Shown here: positions 24,578-33,414 of the stretch, piece after piece | How the letters are laid out: each line of letters begins with the position of its first letter | Numbering within the stretch: the first letter of the stretch is position 1 | DNA from: Actinacidiphila paucisporea | GTDB lineage: Bacteria > Actinomycetota > Actinomycetes > Streptomycetales > Streptomycetaceae | DNA: 64,000 nucleotides | Direction of reading: 5' to 3' | Assembly (NCBI RefSeq): GCF_900142575.1 | Contig: NZ_FRBI01000003.1 | Coordinates: 167,926-231,925, forward strand | The notes under the pieces: model-generated | Told to the model about the DNA's origin: nothing | The model's database searches: none | The model's input: the letters and a program-made list of their open reading frames with translations, nothing else | Translations under genes and position numbers: made by a program

Positions 24578-25168
24578 CTATTCCAGCACCGGGACTTCGA
24601 GCCTTGGGGCGAGTTGGGCCAAGAGGTTCTCGGTGGTGATCAGTTGGCGTGGGCCGATGAGCCGGCGGGCGACCGTGAGGCCGGCGTCGTGGACCGCGGG
24701 CCCCGCGTCGCTGGCGGAGGCATCGGTGAGGACCCAAGGCGCGTAGCCCCGCTCGAAGGCGTCTGCCGCGGACTTCAGAACGCAGCTCTCGGTCGCGATG
24801 CCACAGAAGACGAGATCGGTCCAGCCCGCGTCGGCGAGCAGGGTGATGGCCTCGTCGGTGAACAGGGAGTAGCCGACCTTGTCGAGTACGGCATAGGCGG
24901 ACGCAGCCTGATCCGCCAGCTCCGGAACAATGTCCGTCTCCGGTGAGTCCTGCAACCGGCTCCAGCGGAAGAACCGCTCGAACGAGCTACCGGGGTAGTT
25001 GCGGTAGCGGGTGAAGACGACAGGCCGGCTGGCGGCGGACCACCGTTCAGCGACGCCGGAGATGACAGGAACGACGTGTCGGCTGTGGTGGTTGGTGAAG
25101 CCGTTCTGCACGTCGACAACGATCAGGACTGCGCGGTCGATGTCCACTGCGGTGTCCGTGACGTCCAT
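24578..25168 (-). CDS. Isochorismatase-family cysteine hydrolase
   Basis: 196-residue hydrolase. The catalytic triad is recognisable: Asp in LIVVDVQNGF near residue 19, Lys in LDKVGYSLF near 97, and Cys in FCGIATESCVLKSA near 130 (the second Cys being nucleophilic). The cis-peptide G-I-A before it fits. Family members hydrolyse nicotinamide, N-carbamoyl compounds or isochorismate. This one is of the short nicotinamidase/YcaC-like kind and its substrate is open. It lies 18 bases after the XRE regulator gene on the same strand and four bases before the reductase-like gene, so all three are probably one transcript. Confidence 0.88.
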   Translation of the reverse strand: MDVTDTAVDIDRAVLIVVDVQNGFTNHHSRHVVPVISGVAERWSAASRPVVFTRYRNYPGSSFERFFRWSRLQDSPETDIVPELADQAASAYAVLDKVGYSLFTDEAITLLADAGWTDLVFCGIATESCVLKSAADAFERGYAPWVLTDASASDAGPAVHDAGLTVARRLIGPRQLITTENLLAQLAPRLEVPVLE

Positions 25169-25186
25169 GGCCTTGTTCTCCCGTCG

Positions 25187-26326
25187 TCAGCCCATATTGT
25201 CCCGGAGAGCGTCCTGCGCGGCACGCAGTCGCTCCGCGAGTCCGCTCGTCTTCATGATGGCCTCTCTCATGAGGACATGCTGCGCGGTCTCCTGCGCTCT
25301 GGCGGTGGTGAGACGGGACGACGCCGCCCGCAGGAATCGCCAGCCGAAGTCCTCGTGGGTCGAGGGGTCCTGGCCGTCCTCCACGAGCTGTTGGACCTGA
25401 CGGGAAAAGCACCACAGTGCCTGGACCGTGAGTTCGCAGGAGATGAGTTCGTCGATCGTGAGGCTGCGCTCAATTGCGTGAGCGGCGTAGGCGACGCCGG
25501 ACCAGCCCGCGTAGCCCGTGGACACGCCCCGTATGCCGAAGGAGACGAGGTCGGGGTGGTCGAATCCCGAAGCCAGCAGGGATTCTTCGACGGACGGGTG
25601 AAGCGCCGCGGGTCCGCCGGGCGTACCGCGGTCGACCAGTACCGAAGGTGTGGACAGCAGACGCAACGCTGTGTCGAACTCCGGTCCGGCGCTCCACGGG
25701 CCCGAGGTCACCCAGTACAGCGAGAGGACGTACTCGGGATCGGGTTGTTCACCGGGGCCGACGTGCAGCAATTCCCGCATCAGAGATCCGGCCCACGGCA
25801 GGTCGGAGGCGTACGAGCGGTACCGCCATAGAGCCAGCTCGGTCAGCGACTGCGGTATCTGTTGCTGAACGAGGTGGAAGACGACCACGCCGCAGGCGAA
25901 GGCGTGGAGAGTGCAGACGGTGCCCTCATCCGGGTGGTCGGCGCGTGCCCACGACGACTCGAGCCAGCTGTCTTTCGAGCCTGTGTTCATTCCGGCCCGA
26001 AGGTGCTGCGCCTGCTCCGTACCAACGAAGACGGGTACGAGCTTGTGGGAATTGACCCGTATCTCCGCCGTATTAGGCGCGGCGACCGTCGGCTGGCCCT
26101 GCGCCCCGGCGAAGCGCGCCCTGATCTCGCCCGAGGACCGCGCCAGAGCGGTGTCGAGAACAGCTTGCGAGTCGGGACGCGGGGTGTAGTTCTCCCCTCC
26201 CGCCTCCCACTTGGAGATGACGCGATCACTGACGCCCAAGTGCGCGGCGAAGTCCCGGATGCTCATCCGCATGGCCGCACGAAGCAGCCGGGCCTCCCGT
26301 CCGGTCCACGTCTGCACCGTGACCAT
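25187..26326 (-). CDS. XRE-family regulator with large C-terminal domain
   Basis: 379 residues. The N-terminal helix-turn-helix MRMSIRDFAAHLGVSDRVIS, followed by KWEAGG, spans residues 19-45. The C-terminal 280 residues, helical and Trp-rich, resemble the sensor regions of Streptomyces XRE proteins encoded beside short metabolic clusters. The divergent position relative to the NUDIX-led operon (179-base gap) and proximity to the isochorismatase gene suggest it controls both directions. The ligand is unknown. The HTH is clear; the regulatory target is inferred. Confidence 0.85.
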   Translation of the reverse strand: MVTVQTWTGREARLLRAAMRMSIRDFAAHLGVSDRVISKWEAGGENYTPRPDSQAVLDTALARSSGEIRARFAGAQGQPTVAAPNTAEIRVNSHKLVPVFVGTEQAQHLRAGMNTGSKDSWLESSWARADHPDEGTVCTLHAFACGVVVFHLVQQQIPQSLTELALWRYRSYASDLPWAGSLMRELLHVGPGEQPDPEYVLSLYWVTSGPWSAGPEFDTALRLLSTPSVLVDRGTPGGPAALHPSVEESLLASGFDHPDLVSFGIRGVSTGYAGWSGVAYAAHAIERSLTIDELISCELTVQALWCFSRQVQQLVEDGQDPSTHEDFGWRFLRAASSRLTTARAQETAQHVLMREAIMKTSGLAERLRAAQDALRDNMG

Positions 26327-26504
26327 GACCGTTCAGTCCCCTCCCGCACCGCGAAATACCCAGCGTAACGAGTCGTGTTCGGCAGCGGTACGGCGTTTGT
26401 GCGGCATCCGTACGTCACTTCCGGTCACCGGTGTGCAGCATGCTGTACCCGCGGTCGGCACCGGCCGGTCCCGAAAGACCCATCTCCGTCGAGGAGTTCT
26501 CCGC

Positions 26505-26972
26505 ATGCCCGAGATCGTCAAGCGCAACGCCCGTGCTGTTCTGCTCGACGGAGACGAGCTGGTGCTCATCAAGCGCACCAAGCCCGGACGGGATCCGTAC
26601 TGGGTGACCGTCGGCGGCGGTGTCGAGGTGGAAGACGACAGCATCGAATCGGCACTGCATCGCGAAATCTTCGAGGAGCTCGGCGGCACCCTGGAAAAGG
26701 CCGAGTTGGTCCACCTGATCACGGACCGCCTGGAAGACGGCATCGGCGTCCAGCACATCTTCGCTGCCCGCCTGGCCGGGATGGACCTGTCCGTGCGAAC
26801 GGGCACCGAGTTCGCCAAGCCCGAGCGCGGCGCCTACGACGTTGTCCGCGTACCCTTCACCGCCGAATCGGTCAGCGAACTCGACCTCATGCCGCCCGAG
26901 CTGGCCGAGTTCGTCGCGGCCAACATCGAGGCGATCGTCTCCGTCCTCGACACCCCGGTCCGGAAGGCGTGA
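26505..26972 (+). CDS. NUDIX hydrolase
   Basis: 155-residue NUDIX protein. The box reads GGGVEVEDDSIESALHREIF followed by EELGGTLE at about residues 38-66, giving the canonical G-x5-E-x7-REx2EExG with all metal-binding Glu residues. Start ATG 26505 after a GAGGAG ribosome site. First gene of the divergent operon; the next gene starts one base after its stop. In this setting it would clean up or activate a nucleotide-linked intermediate, but the substrate cannot be read from sequence. Confidence 0.9.
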   Translation: MPEIVKRNARAVLLDGDELVLIKRTKPGRDPYWVTVGGGVEVEDDSIESALHREIFEELGGTLEKAELVHLITDRLEDGIGVQHIFAARLAGMDLSVRTGTEFAKPERGAYDVVRVPFTAESVSELDLMPPELAEFVAANIEAIVSVLDTPVRKA

Positions 26973-26973
26973 C

Positions 26974-27636
26974 GTGGCGGGCGTGCCTGAGTTCGTCAGC
27001 GTCAACGGGCCCGACAATGCCGGCAAGACGACCCAGTTGCAACGGCTCGCGGAACGCTGGGACACCTTCCAGATGCTCGGCGCCGTCCACGAGCACGACC
27101 CCGAGCCTTGGGAGCGTGTCGCCGCGGACGACTACGCGAGCTGGTGGTTCGAGAAGTCGACGACCGTGGAGCTGACCACCATGCTGGTCAGCAGCCACCT
27201 CAAGCGCGCCGCGGCGCGCAGGGCGCCGCGCACGGGGCTGCTCGACCGGGGCCTGTCGATGCTCACTGCCGTGGCAGCGGCGACCAGCGTCGTCAAGGAC
27301 GGCCTCTCCGCGGACGAGGCACTCCGGACCATCCGGCACATCACCGCACCGTTCCCCACGCACCGGGAAGCCTCAGTCCTGCTCCTGCCCTCGCTCGACC
27401 CGGACCGCAGTTACGCGATCACCAGCACCCGCGAGAACCGCCCGTGGACGGGGATCTACCCGGCCTATCAGCGGCACTTGCACGCGATCCTGCGCCACCA
27501 GGCGGAGGAGGGGATTTACGACCTGGTCGTCGACTGCGAGAACCACGACGTCGCCGAAGTCCACCGGCAGATCGTCACAGGCCTCGACCTTCTCCTGCCC
27601 TCCCACCCGCGCCGAGAGGATGACGACCACAGATGA
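26974..27636 (+). CDS. Thymidylate-kinase-like P-loop kinase
   Basis: 220-residue P-loop phosphotransferase starting at GTG 26974. Walker A is VNGPDNAGKTTQLQRL near residues 9-24. The DRGLSMLTA segment (near 89) stands where thymidylate kinase has its DR[YF] motif, and a lid-like region follows. It would phosphorylate a nucleoside monophosphate-like or small-molecule substrate. It is diverged from housekeeping Tmk, which should be encoded elsewhere. The 3' end overlaps the next ATG by four bases, so the products are co-translated. Confidence 0.8.
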   Translation: MAGVPEFVSVNGPDNAGKTTQLQRLAERWDTFQMLGAVHEHDPEPWERVAADDYASWWFEKSTTVELTTMLVSSHLKRAAARRAPRTGLLDRGLSMLTAVAAATSVVKDGLSADEALRTIRHITAPFPTHREASVLLLPSLDPDRSYAITSTRENRPWTGIYPAYQRHLHAILRHQAEEGIYDLVVDCENHDVAEVHRQIVTGLDLLLPSHPRREDDDHR

Positions 27637-29441
27637 CCGCCCTCATCGGGGGTCCGCCCCCGTTACTCCTCCCATCCGGCTTCGCCCGCGCCGCCGCCGG
27701 CCTGCCCGAGAAGGAGCTGCGCCGCCTCGACGACGCACTCGCCCGTCTCCACGCGGTCAACGCCCGCCTGTGGCAGACCGAGGACCGTGTCCGTGCGGTC
27801 GGTCTGTCCGCCGACCGTGTAGCGGACTTCAAGCGCGAGATCGACCAGTTTAACGCCGAACGCAATGTCCTCGCCGAGCGCGCCGACGAGGTTCTGAGCG
27901 TGCTTGCCGGCGCCGCGCCGACCGAGGCACCCCTGCACACGGAGACCCTCGCCTCCGTTCTCGACCGCCTGTCCGTACTGACCCTGCGCATCTGGCACAG
28001 CGAGCACGCCGCGGACCGGGACGACCTGGCCAAACGCCGGGTGCCGGCCCTGCACCGGCAGCGCGAGGACCTGCACGCTGCGCTCGACGCCCTCACCGCC
28101 GACGTGATCGCCGGCGTCCGACGCCTCCCGGCCCCCGCGCGCTACAAGTTGTACGGCGCGGACGAGGCGGTGGCGTCGGAGATTACGCCAAGTCGCCGTC
28201 TCGCCCGGGTCGTCGCCTTCGGCGGGCTCAGCGAATGCGGCAAGAGCACCAGCGCGGAATTCGTCCGCCGGGCCTGCGGGGCGCAGCGCTTCAAGATCGG
28301 CTACCTGCTGCGCCAGTCCGCCGCACGCCACGGCTTGGCCGACCCGTACGCCCTCTCGCCCCGCCGCCAGGCGGAACTGCTCCTGGACGAGTTGAATCGC
28401 TTCGCCGACGCTCACGTCGACACCCGGCTCATCACCATCGAATCCGTCCACGACGAGGCGTCGATCGGCGAGCTGAAGAAACTCATGGGTGACCGGCTCC
28501 AGATCGTCTACCTGGACGCGTCCTTCGCCGTGCGGGTGAGCCGGTCCGGAATGGCTGCACATGCCGTCGCCGCCAAGGACGAGATCAAGATGAGCCGCGG
28601 AGCCCACCAGGTCGCGGCCCTCGCGGACCACCTCGTCGACAATTCCTGCAGCATCGTCGAACTCCGCGCCCGGCTGCGCAAGATCGTCGCACCGCCAATA
28701 CCGGCGAGGCCGCGCAACACCACGCCGTACGGCCTCGGCCTGCCGGGTCCTGCCGCAGCCGCCACCTCCGACCTCGTCGACAGGCTGCGCTCGCACGCAC
28801 CCGCCGTTCGCCTGGTCGCCCTCACCGGCAGCCCCGGAGAGGGCACCTGGATAGCCGGCTGGTCCGATCTCGACCTCCTGGTCGTCTCCGACCACACCGC
28901 AGCCGCACCCGTCGCGGAGGCGCTGCGTGCCTACCGGCGGGACCTGGGCGGCACGGCCTCCGTCGGACTGACCCTCGCGACGCCGCACGAACTGCTCTCT
29001 CGCCGATTCACCCCGCGGCTCGCCTTCGCCCTGCACCAGCTCCAGGCCGACCGACCGGTGCTGTATGCGGACCCGCACCTGGAATTGCCGCACATCACAT
29101 CCGGCGACCTCGCGCTCGCCGCAGTGTACGAGCTGCCCCAGGTGATGCTCACCCTGCGCAGGTTGCGCGCCGACGCCGCCCCGGACCTCCTGCGGCAGCT
29201 CTACAAGCACCTGGTGCTCGCCAGCCGGCTTCTCCTGCGCGAGCACGGCGTGTGGGAGACCGGGCCGGATAAGATCCTGGCCGCCGCCACAAGGCTGCCC
29301 GGCCTGCCCGACTCGTCCCTTCCGACACTGGCCGAGACCGCCGCCGCCTGGCGCGAGGGCACGCGCGACCAGGCACTGGCCCAGGTCCTTCCGGCGGTCG
29401 ACGCCCTCCTTGACTGGTACGCGGCCCAGCTCGCCGCCTGA
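27633..29441 (+). CDS. DUF4254 / P-loop kinase / nucleotidyltransferase three-domain fusion
   Basis: 602 residues in three parts. Residues about 28-165 carry the DUF4254 pattern twice-folded (LHAVNARLWQTEDRVR, FKREIDQFNAERN). DUF4254 genes usually sit beside heptosyltransferase-type glycosyltransferases, and a GT9 gene lies two genes downstream here. Residues about 192-345 are a kinase-like P-loop domain with FGGLSECGKSTSAEF. Residues about 395-600 are a minimal nucleotidyltransferase: ALTGSPGEG... WSDLDLLVV gives the GS-x-D-x-D metal site, with a helical tail. A plausible reading is an enzyme that phosphorylates and nucleotidylates one substrate. I know of no characterised protein with this architecture. 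Confidence 0.8.
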   Translation: MTALIGGPPPLLLPSGFARAAAGLPEKELRRLDDALARLHAVNARLWQTEDRVRAVGLSADRVADFKREIDQFNAERNVLAERADEVLSVLAGAAPTEAPLHTETLASVLDRLSVLTLRIWHSEHAADRDDLAKRRVPALHRQREDLHAALDALTADVIAGVRRLPAPARYKLYGADEAVASEITPSRRLARVVAFGGLSECGKSTSAEFVRRACGAQRFKIGYLLRQSAARHGLADPYALSPRRQAELLLDELNRFADAHVDTRLITIESVHDEASIGELKKLMGDRLQIVYLDASFAVRVSRSGMAAHAVAAKDEIKMSRGAHQVAALADHLVDNSCSIVELRARLRKIVAPPIPARPRNTTPYGLGLPGPAAAATSDLVDRLRSHAPAVRLVALTGSPGEGTWIAGWSDLDLLVVSDHTAAAPVAEALRAYRRDLGGTASVGLTLATPHELLSRRFTPRLAFALHQLQADRPVLYADPHLELPHITSGDLALAAVYELPQVMLTLRRLRADAAPDLLRQLYKHLVLASRLLLREHGVWETGPDKILAAATRLPGLPDSSLPTLAETAAAWREGTRDQALAQVLPAVDALLDWYAAQLAA

Positions 29442-29488
29442 CCACCACCTCTCGCCACCGACTTCAACCTCTCAACGGGAGCTTCGCC

Positions 29489-30064
29489 ATGCCCGAAACC
29501 GTTGTCGTTCCGCCGTTCTCGGCCCGCGTCGTCGAACGCCTCGGCGTCGGCCCCGCGAGTCGCCGCGAGCGTGTCATCCACTCGCTCGACGGCCTGGAGG
29601 ACCCAGTCCACCCCGACACGCTCACCGCCGCCGGGGCTCGGCTCTGGAATCACCTCCTGACCGAAATCCCGTCGGCACTGGGTGGCGTGGACTTCCTGCT
29701 CGGTCTCGACGCAGGCGGCATCCTCCCCACCGTCTCCCTCTCCTCGGCCGCCGCCCTCCCCTACAAGATCGCCTGGAAGCTGCACCTGCCCCTTGCAGGG
29801 GCCGTCCGCTTCAGCGAGCCGCACGCGGTGCGCACCGACGTCTTCGCGTACGGAATCGCACCCGGCCAGCGCATCGTCCTGGTGGACGACGAGGTCACCA
29901 CGGGCCGGACCCTCGCGGACCTGACGCGCCGCCTGCGCGAGGCCGGAGCCCAGCCGCTCGCTGCCGCCTGCCTGGTGGAGGACGTCACCCAGGGCGCCCG
30001 AGAACTGCTCGCCCGCCTGGACATGCCCCTGGTGGCGTTGACGAGTCTGGAGCCCACACGGTGA
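29489..30064 (+). CDS. Phosphoribosyltransferase
   Basis: 191-residue PRTase-fold protein. The PRPP-binding signature is IVLVDDEVTTGRTLADLTRR near residues 128-147 (two acidic residues followed by T-T-G-R-T). FLLGLDAGGILPTVSLS near 67 supplies the pyrophosphate loop, and a KLHLP/VRF flexible hood lies between. Closest in feel to adenine/orotate PRTases but not a standard purine salvage enzyme. It should attach ribose-5-phosphate to, or remove it from, a base-like acceptor. GTGA overlap with the GT9 gene. Confidence 0.87.
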   Translation: MPETVVVPPFSARVVERLGVGPASRRERVIHSLDGLEDPVHPDTLTAAGARLWNHLLTEIPSALGGVDFLLGLDAGGILPTVSLSSAAALPYKIAWKLHLPLAGAVRFSEPHAVRTDVFAYGIAPGQRIVLVDDEVTTGRTLADLTRRLREAGAQPLAAACLVEDVTQGARELLARLDMPLVALTSLEPTR

Positions 30065-31221
30065 CCGCGCCCGCGACGACCGGCGTGCGCTTCTGCCCGG
30101 GAGGCGAGGCATTCGACGAGGGCGTAGTACATGCGACCCCCCTGGGCTACGACCGGCAGCTTCTGGCTGTGGGAAGGCCCCTCCCATTGCCCCCTTCGGC
30201 CGAACTCGTCGACCGCCTCGCCGAGTGCGGCGAGGTCCTGGTGTCCTTCGAGGGCAAGCTCGGTGACTCGCTTCTGGCGCTGTCCGCCGTGCGCGCCATG
30301 CGGGACTGGTTCGCGGCACGGTCGCAGGCGTCCCCGCCGTTCCACGTGGAGGGGCCGTACGCACCGTTGATCACCCGTAGCGGCTTGGTCACAGGCCCGC
30401 CCGCTACGCCGCCGCGGGGCCGGTACGCCGTCATCGGAGACCCCGAATCCGTCGCGCGCCACCAGGCCGAGGCGTACGCGAGTGTCGTCTGCGACCCTGC
30501 CGCGCCACCGTGCTGGGCCGCTGACGGGCATGCTCTTCCCGACATGCCGGCCCGCTACTACCTCGCCATCGAACGCCGTCTCGGAGTACGCCTGCCGGCC
30601 GATCCGCCTTTCGCTCCGGTTCTGTCCGCGACACCCAGCCGACTCGCACAGCAACTCCAAGCAGCGGGCTGGTTCAACGGCGTCACCCTGGCCGCCATCA
30701 CCGCGACGAGTTGGCCGGAGCGCAAGGATTACACCGCGCAGCGGTTCACCGACGTCGCCGTCCGGCTCGCCGACGTCAGCCGGACTCAGGTGCGCCTTCT
30801 GCTGATCGAAGGCAGCGCAGACGGATGCGTGCGCATAGCCGCGGCGCAAGCCGGCCGCGGGGTGAGCGCGCTGCACCTCGACGGTGTTCCCGCCGACGAG
30901 CTCGCCGACGTGTTTCCGCACTGCGACCTCGTCATGGGCAACGACACCGGGCTTACCCACCTCGCCGCTCTCGCCCGTACCGCGGACGGCGGCGGTCCGG
31001 CCGTCATCGGCCTCTACGCCCGCCACGCCCACAGCAAATGGCGAACGGGCCTGCCCCACCATCATGCGGTAGCCACGCCGTTCTCCGAGCGGATGCACCA
31101 GGGCGACCTGTGCCCGGTGCGAGATCGCATAGCACCGGCCACGGATGTCGGCCTGGACGCCATCACTCCGGCAGCGCTGGCCCGGGTCTGCGCGGACCTC
31201 CTGGCCGGAGCCGACCGGTGA
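30061..31221 (+). CDS. Glycosyltransferase family 9-like (heptosyltransferase fold)
   Basis: 386 residues, GTG start at 30061 inside the previous stop. Two Rossmann halves are visible. The N-terminal one has VSFEGKLGDSLLALSAVRAM near residue 60 (the G-x-hydroxyl-GD start of GT9). The C-terminal one has HLDGVPADELADVF and the donor-site DLVMGNDTGLTHLAALA near 295. In Gram-negatives this family adds ADP-heptose to lipopolysaccharide. In a Streptomyces it must glycosylate something else, probably from a nucleotide-activated sugar made by the neighbouring kinase/nucleotidyltransferase. The ends overlap both neighbours. Confidence 0.85.
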   Translation: MTAPATTGVRFCPGGEAFDEGVVHATPLGYDRQLLAVGRPLPLPPSAELVDRLAECGEVLVSFEGKLGDSLLALSAVRAMRDWFAARSQASPPFHVEGPYAPLITRSGLVTGPPATPPRGRYAVIGDPESVARHQAEAYASVVCDPAAPPCWAADGHALPDMPARYYLAIERRLGVRLPADPPFAPVLSATPSRLAQQLQAAGWFNGVTLAAITATSWPERKDYTAQRFTDVAVRLADVSRTQVRLLLIEGSADGCVRIAAAQAGRGVSALHLDGVPADELADVFPHCDLVMGNDTGLTHLAALARTADGGGPAVIGLYARHAHSKWRTGLPHHHAVATPFSERMHQGDLCPVRDRIAPATDVGLDAITPAALARVCADLLAGADR

Positions 31222-32354
31222 CCGCGGACCGCCGTTGGGGGGTAGGCCCCCTGCGTCGCGCCACTCGCAACCTCCTCCTGCCGGTCGACTGGCGCGGCCG
31301 TCCGCTGCTGGTGAAGTACACGCGCAATCGCGACGAGGCCCGCCAGGAGATACGCGGTCACGCCCGCCTGCGCGAGCACTACCGCGTGCCCGCCCTCCAT
31401 GCCCACGTGCGCGTGCCGGGCGGTTACCTGCTGGCCTACGAGCGGTTGCCCGGCGGTACCGACCGCGGGCTGCTGCTCGACCTGCTCAACACGCAGGAAC
31501 CCGGTCCGGAACTCCTGCGGTACGTGGAGGACCTCACCACCGCATACCGCGAAGTCATCCTGGAGACGGCTCAGGAAGTGCCGCCCGCGCGCGTCGTCCG
31601 CAAGCTGTACTGGGACCGCGCCGCGCCCGGCGGACGCCTCGACACTTACTACGCCGATGCCGACTTCCCTGTCGCCGACGGCATCATCGACCTGCCGGTC
31701 AGCCGCCTGGCCGAGTACGTCATCGCGGTCAACGGCCGCCCCCTCGCATTCGGCTGGGCGGCTGCGTTGCGGCGGCTTCGCACCCACTTCCAGCGCGACG
31801 AACCGGTCTGGGCCGCGCTCACCCAAGGCGACCCCACCGACGTCAACCTCGCGCATCCGCTGGCATGGTTCGACTACGACACCGCCGGCCTCAACAGTGT
31901 CCTCGGCGAGTTCGCCAACTTCCTCTGGTACGTCACCGCCCTCGGCGGCTGGCTCGTTCCTACGTACAACTCGGCTGCCTTCGCCGACCACCCGGCGACG
32001 TTCCCTAGCGTCGACGCCAACCGTCCCCTCCTGGATGGTGCGCGGGTCAACCACGTCTCGCGCACTATCCACATCGACTACACGTCCGTCCTCGCCGCGC
32101 CCAGGCGAGCCGCTGCGACGGCGTACTGGCACCGCCTCGTACAGCCCGTCGCCGACAAGCTCTGGCCGAACGCCGGTCTCGGCGAACTCCTGCGCCCGTA
32201 CCTGGCCATGCGCATCCTCGCCGTCTACAACCTGGCCGACCTCGCGCCTACGGACCGACTGCTCGTCCTGGCCCGCCTCACAGAAGCCATGAGCCGGACC
32301 TTCGACCCCCTCACCTTCTTCTCCATCGAGGAGGCACAATGCCCCGCTCCCTGA
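31218..32354 (+). CDS. Aminoglycoside-phosphotransferase-like kinase
   Basis: 378 residues from GTG 31218 (GTGA overlap). The kinase-like fold is indicated by the ATP-binding Lys in RPLLVKYTRN near residue 34, and by the catalytic region LTQGDPTDVNLAHPLAWFDYD near 198-218. There the Asp of QGDP is the likely base, and the FDYD Asp the metal ligand (replacing the usual DxxxxG). It is longer than typical APH enzymes, with an extra C-terminal helical region. The likely product is a phosphorylated small molecule or sugar. It overlaps the SDR start by 16 bases. Confidence 0.75.
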   Translation: MTADRRWGVGPLRRATRNLLLPVDWRGRPLLVKYTRNRDEARQEIRGHARLREHYRVPALHAHVRVPGGYLLAYERLPGGTDRGLLLDLLNTQEPGPELLRYVEDLTTAYREVILETAQEVPPARVVRKLYWDRAAPGGRLDTYYADADFPVADGIIDLPVSRLAEYVIAVNGRPLAFGWAAALRRLRTHFQRDEPVWAALTQGDPTDVNLAHPLAWFDYDTAGLNSVLGEFANFLWYVTALGGWLVPTYNSAAFADHPATFPSVDANRPLLDGARVNHVSRTIHIDYTSVLAAPRRAAATAYWHRLVQPVADKLWPNAGLGELLRPYLAMRILAVYNLADLAPTDRLLVLARLTEAMSRTFDPLTFFSIEEAQCPAP

Positions 32355-32938
32355 AAGGCCACACCGCGCTCGTCACCGGAGCCACCGGCGGCCTCGGCGC
32401 GGCCATAGCCCGCCGCCTGGCCGCCGAGGGTGCCGCCGTTGTCCTCGCCCACCTCGACTGCTGGGACGCCGCCGGCGCCCTCGCTGAGGAGATCACCGCC
32501 GACGGCGGTACCGCCCGACCGGTGGAGGCCGACCTGCGCGACCTCGATGCGGTCCGCGACCTCTGCCAGCAGGCCCACTCCCGGCTCGGTCCTGTCGACA
32601 TCCTCGTCAGCAACGCCGGTGCCTACCCCCGCACCAGTTGGGCCGGAACCACTCCCAATGTCTGGGACGACATGCTGGCCACCAACCTCACCAGCCACTA
32701 TCTGCTGGCCCACGAGCTGACCGCCGGCATGGCCGCCTTCGGCTGGGGCCGCATCATCACCATCGGGTCTGTCCTCGCCACCGCCGGCCGCCACGAGCCC
32801 CGACGTTCCTCCGCCACGCAGAGGTGGGCGAGACGCACGTGCTGGTTGCGCTTGGGCAAGCCAAAGAGCGTGTACCCGACGACCTCGGACCCCTCCAGCG
32901 CCACCAGCAGCCCACCGTCGTCGGCGTACTTGCGGTAG
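32339..32938 (+). pseudogene. Short-chain dehydrogenase, 3' end lost
   Basis: Starts at ATG 32339 as an ordinary SDR: TGATGGLGAAIARRLAAEGA binds the cofactor near residue 15, and VSNAGAYPRTSW lies near 90. The strand before the catalytic Ser is IITIGSVLATAGR near 142-155. Homology then stops at about 32803, just before the catalytic Tyr-x3-Lys should appear. The frame runs on through unrelated antisense sequence to a stop at 32938. The Tyr and Lys are missing, so the product would be inactive. It is the last gene of the operon and abuts a GNAT gene that is truncated at the same point from the other side. Confidence 0.85.
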
Positions 32939-33048
32939 GCGGGCGGCGTGAGCAGGCCCAGCTGCTTCTTGTAGCGGTTGCCAAGCGCAATGGCTGCAGC
33001 GAGTAGTTCCGGCTGCTCCCCTGTCACTGGCAGCACGTTGATCGCCAT
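32800..33048 (-). pseudogene. GNAT acetyltransferase, 3' part lost
   Basis: From ATG 33048 the protein reads MAINVLPVTGEQPELLAAA, TPPAYRKYADDGGLLVALEG, EVVGYTLFGLPKRN, VRLAHLCVAEERRGS. This is the N-terminal two thirds of a GNAT fold up to the acetyl-CoA loop (R-R-G-x-G), where it breaks. Downstream sequence is the antisense of the SDR gene. The CoA-binding loop is incomplete, so it is inactive. Confidence 0.8.
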
Positions 33049-33364
33049 GCACCCCTCCGAACTCGGCATAGTCCGACAGATCCCACCCTGGGCGCATACT
33101 GCCGAACCCGAGCGACACCCGGCCAGCACTTGATCACATCTGACCTATTTAGATCGGATGACGGCCAGCTCGCGTAAGTGCAGTAGCTCCACGTGCTCAT
33201 TGCTCCCGGCGCCACAGATGGGAGCTCGTTGGCCGCTACGCGCCGCCAACGGCCAGGCGTGTGATCGAGCAGGTCAGGACCCAGGGCTCTGGGAGAAAAT
33301 TGGGAGACGATCATGGAAAAACCGCCTCCCCACACCCGCTCAGACCAACCCTCACCAACCCCCT

Positions 33365-33393
33365 GACCTGCGGTTTCCCGAATCCCGCAGGTC
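33365..33393. terminator. Hairpin
   Basis: Stem gacctgcgg (33365-33373) and ccgcaggtc (33385-33393) around an 11-base loop, just left of the duplicated tRNA fragment. It probably terminated a gene now lost at the island's right end. Confidence 0.6.
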
Positions 33394-33414
33394 ACGCCAG
33401 GGGCCTCAACTGCC

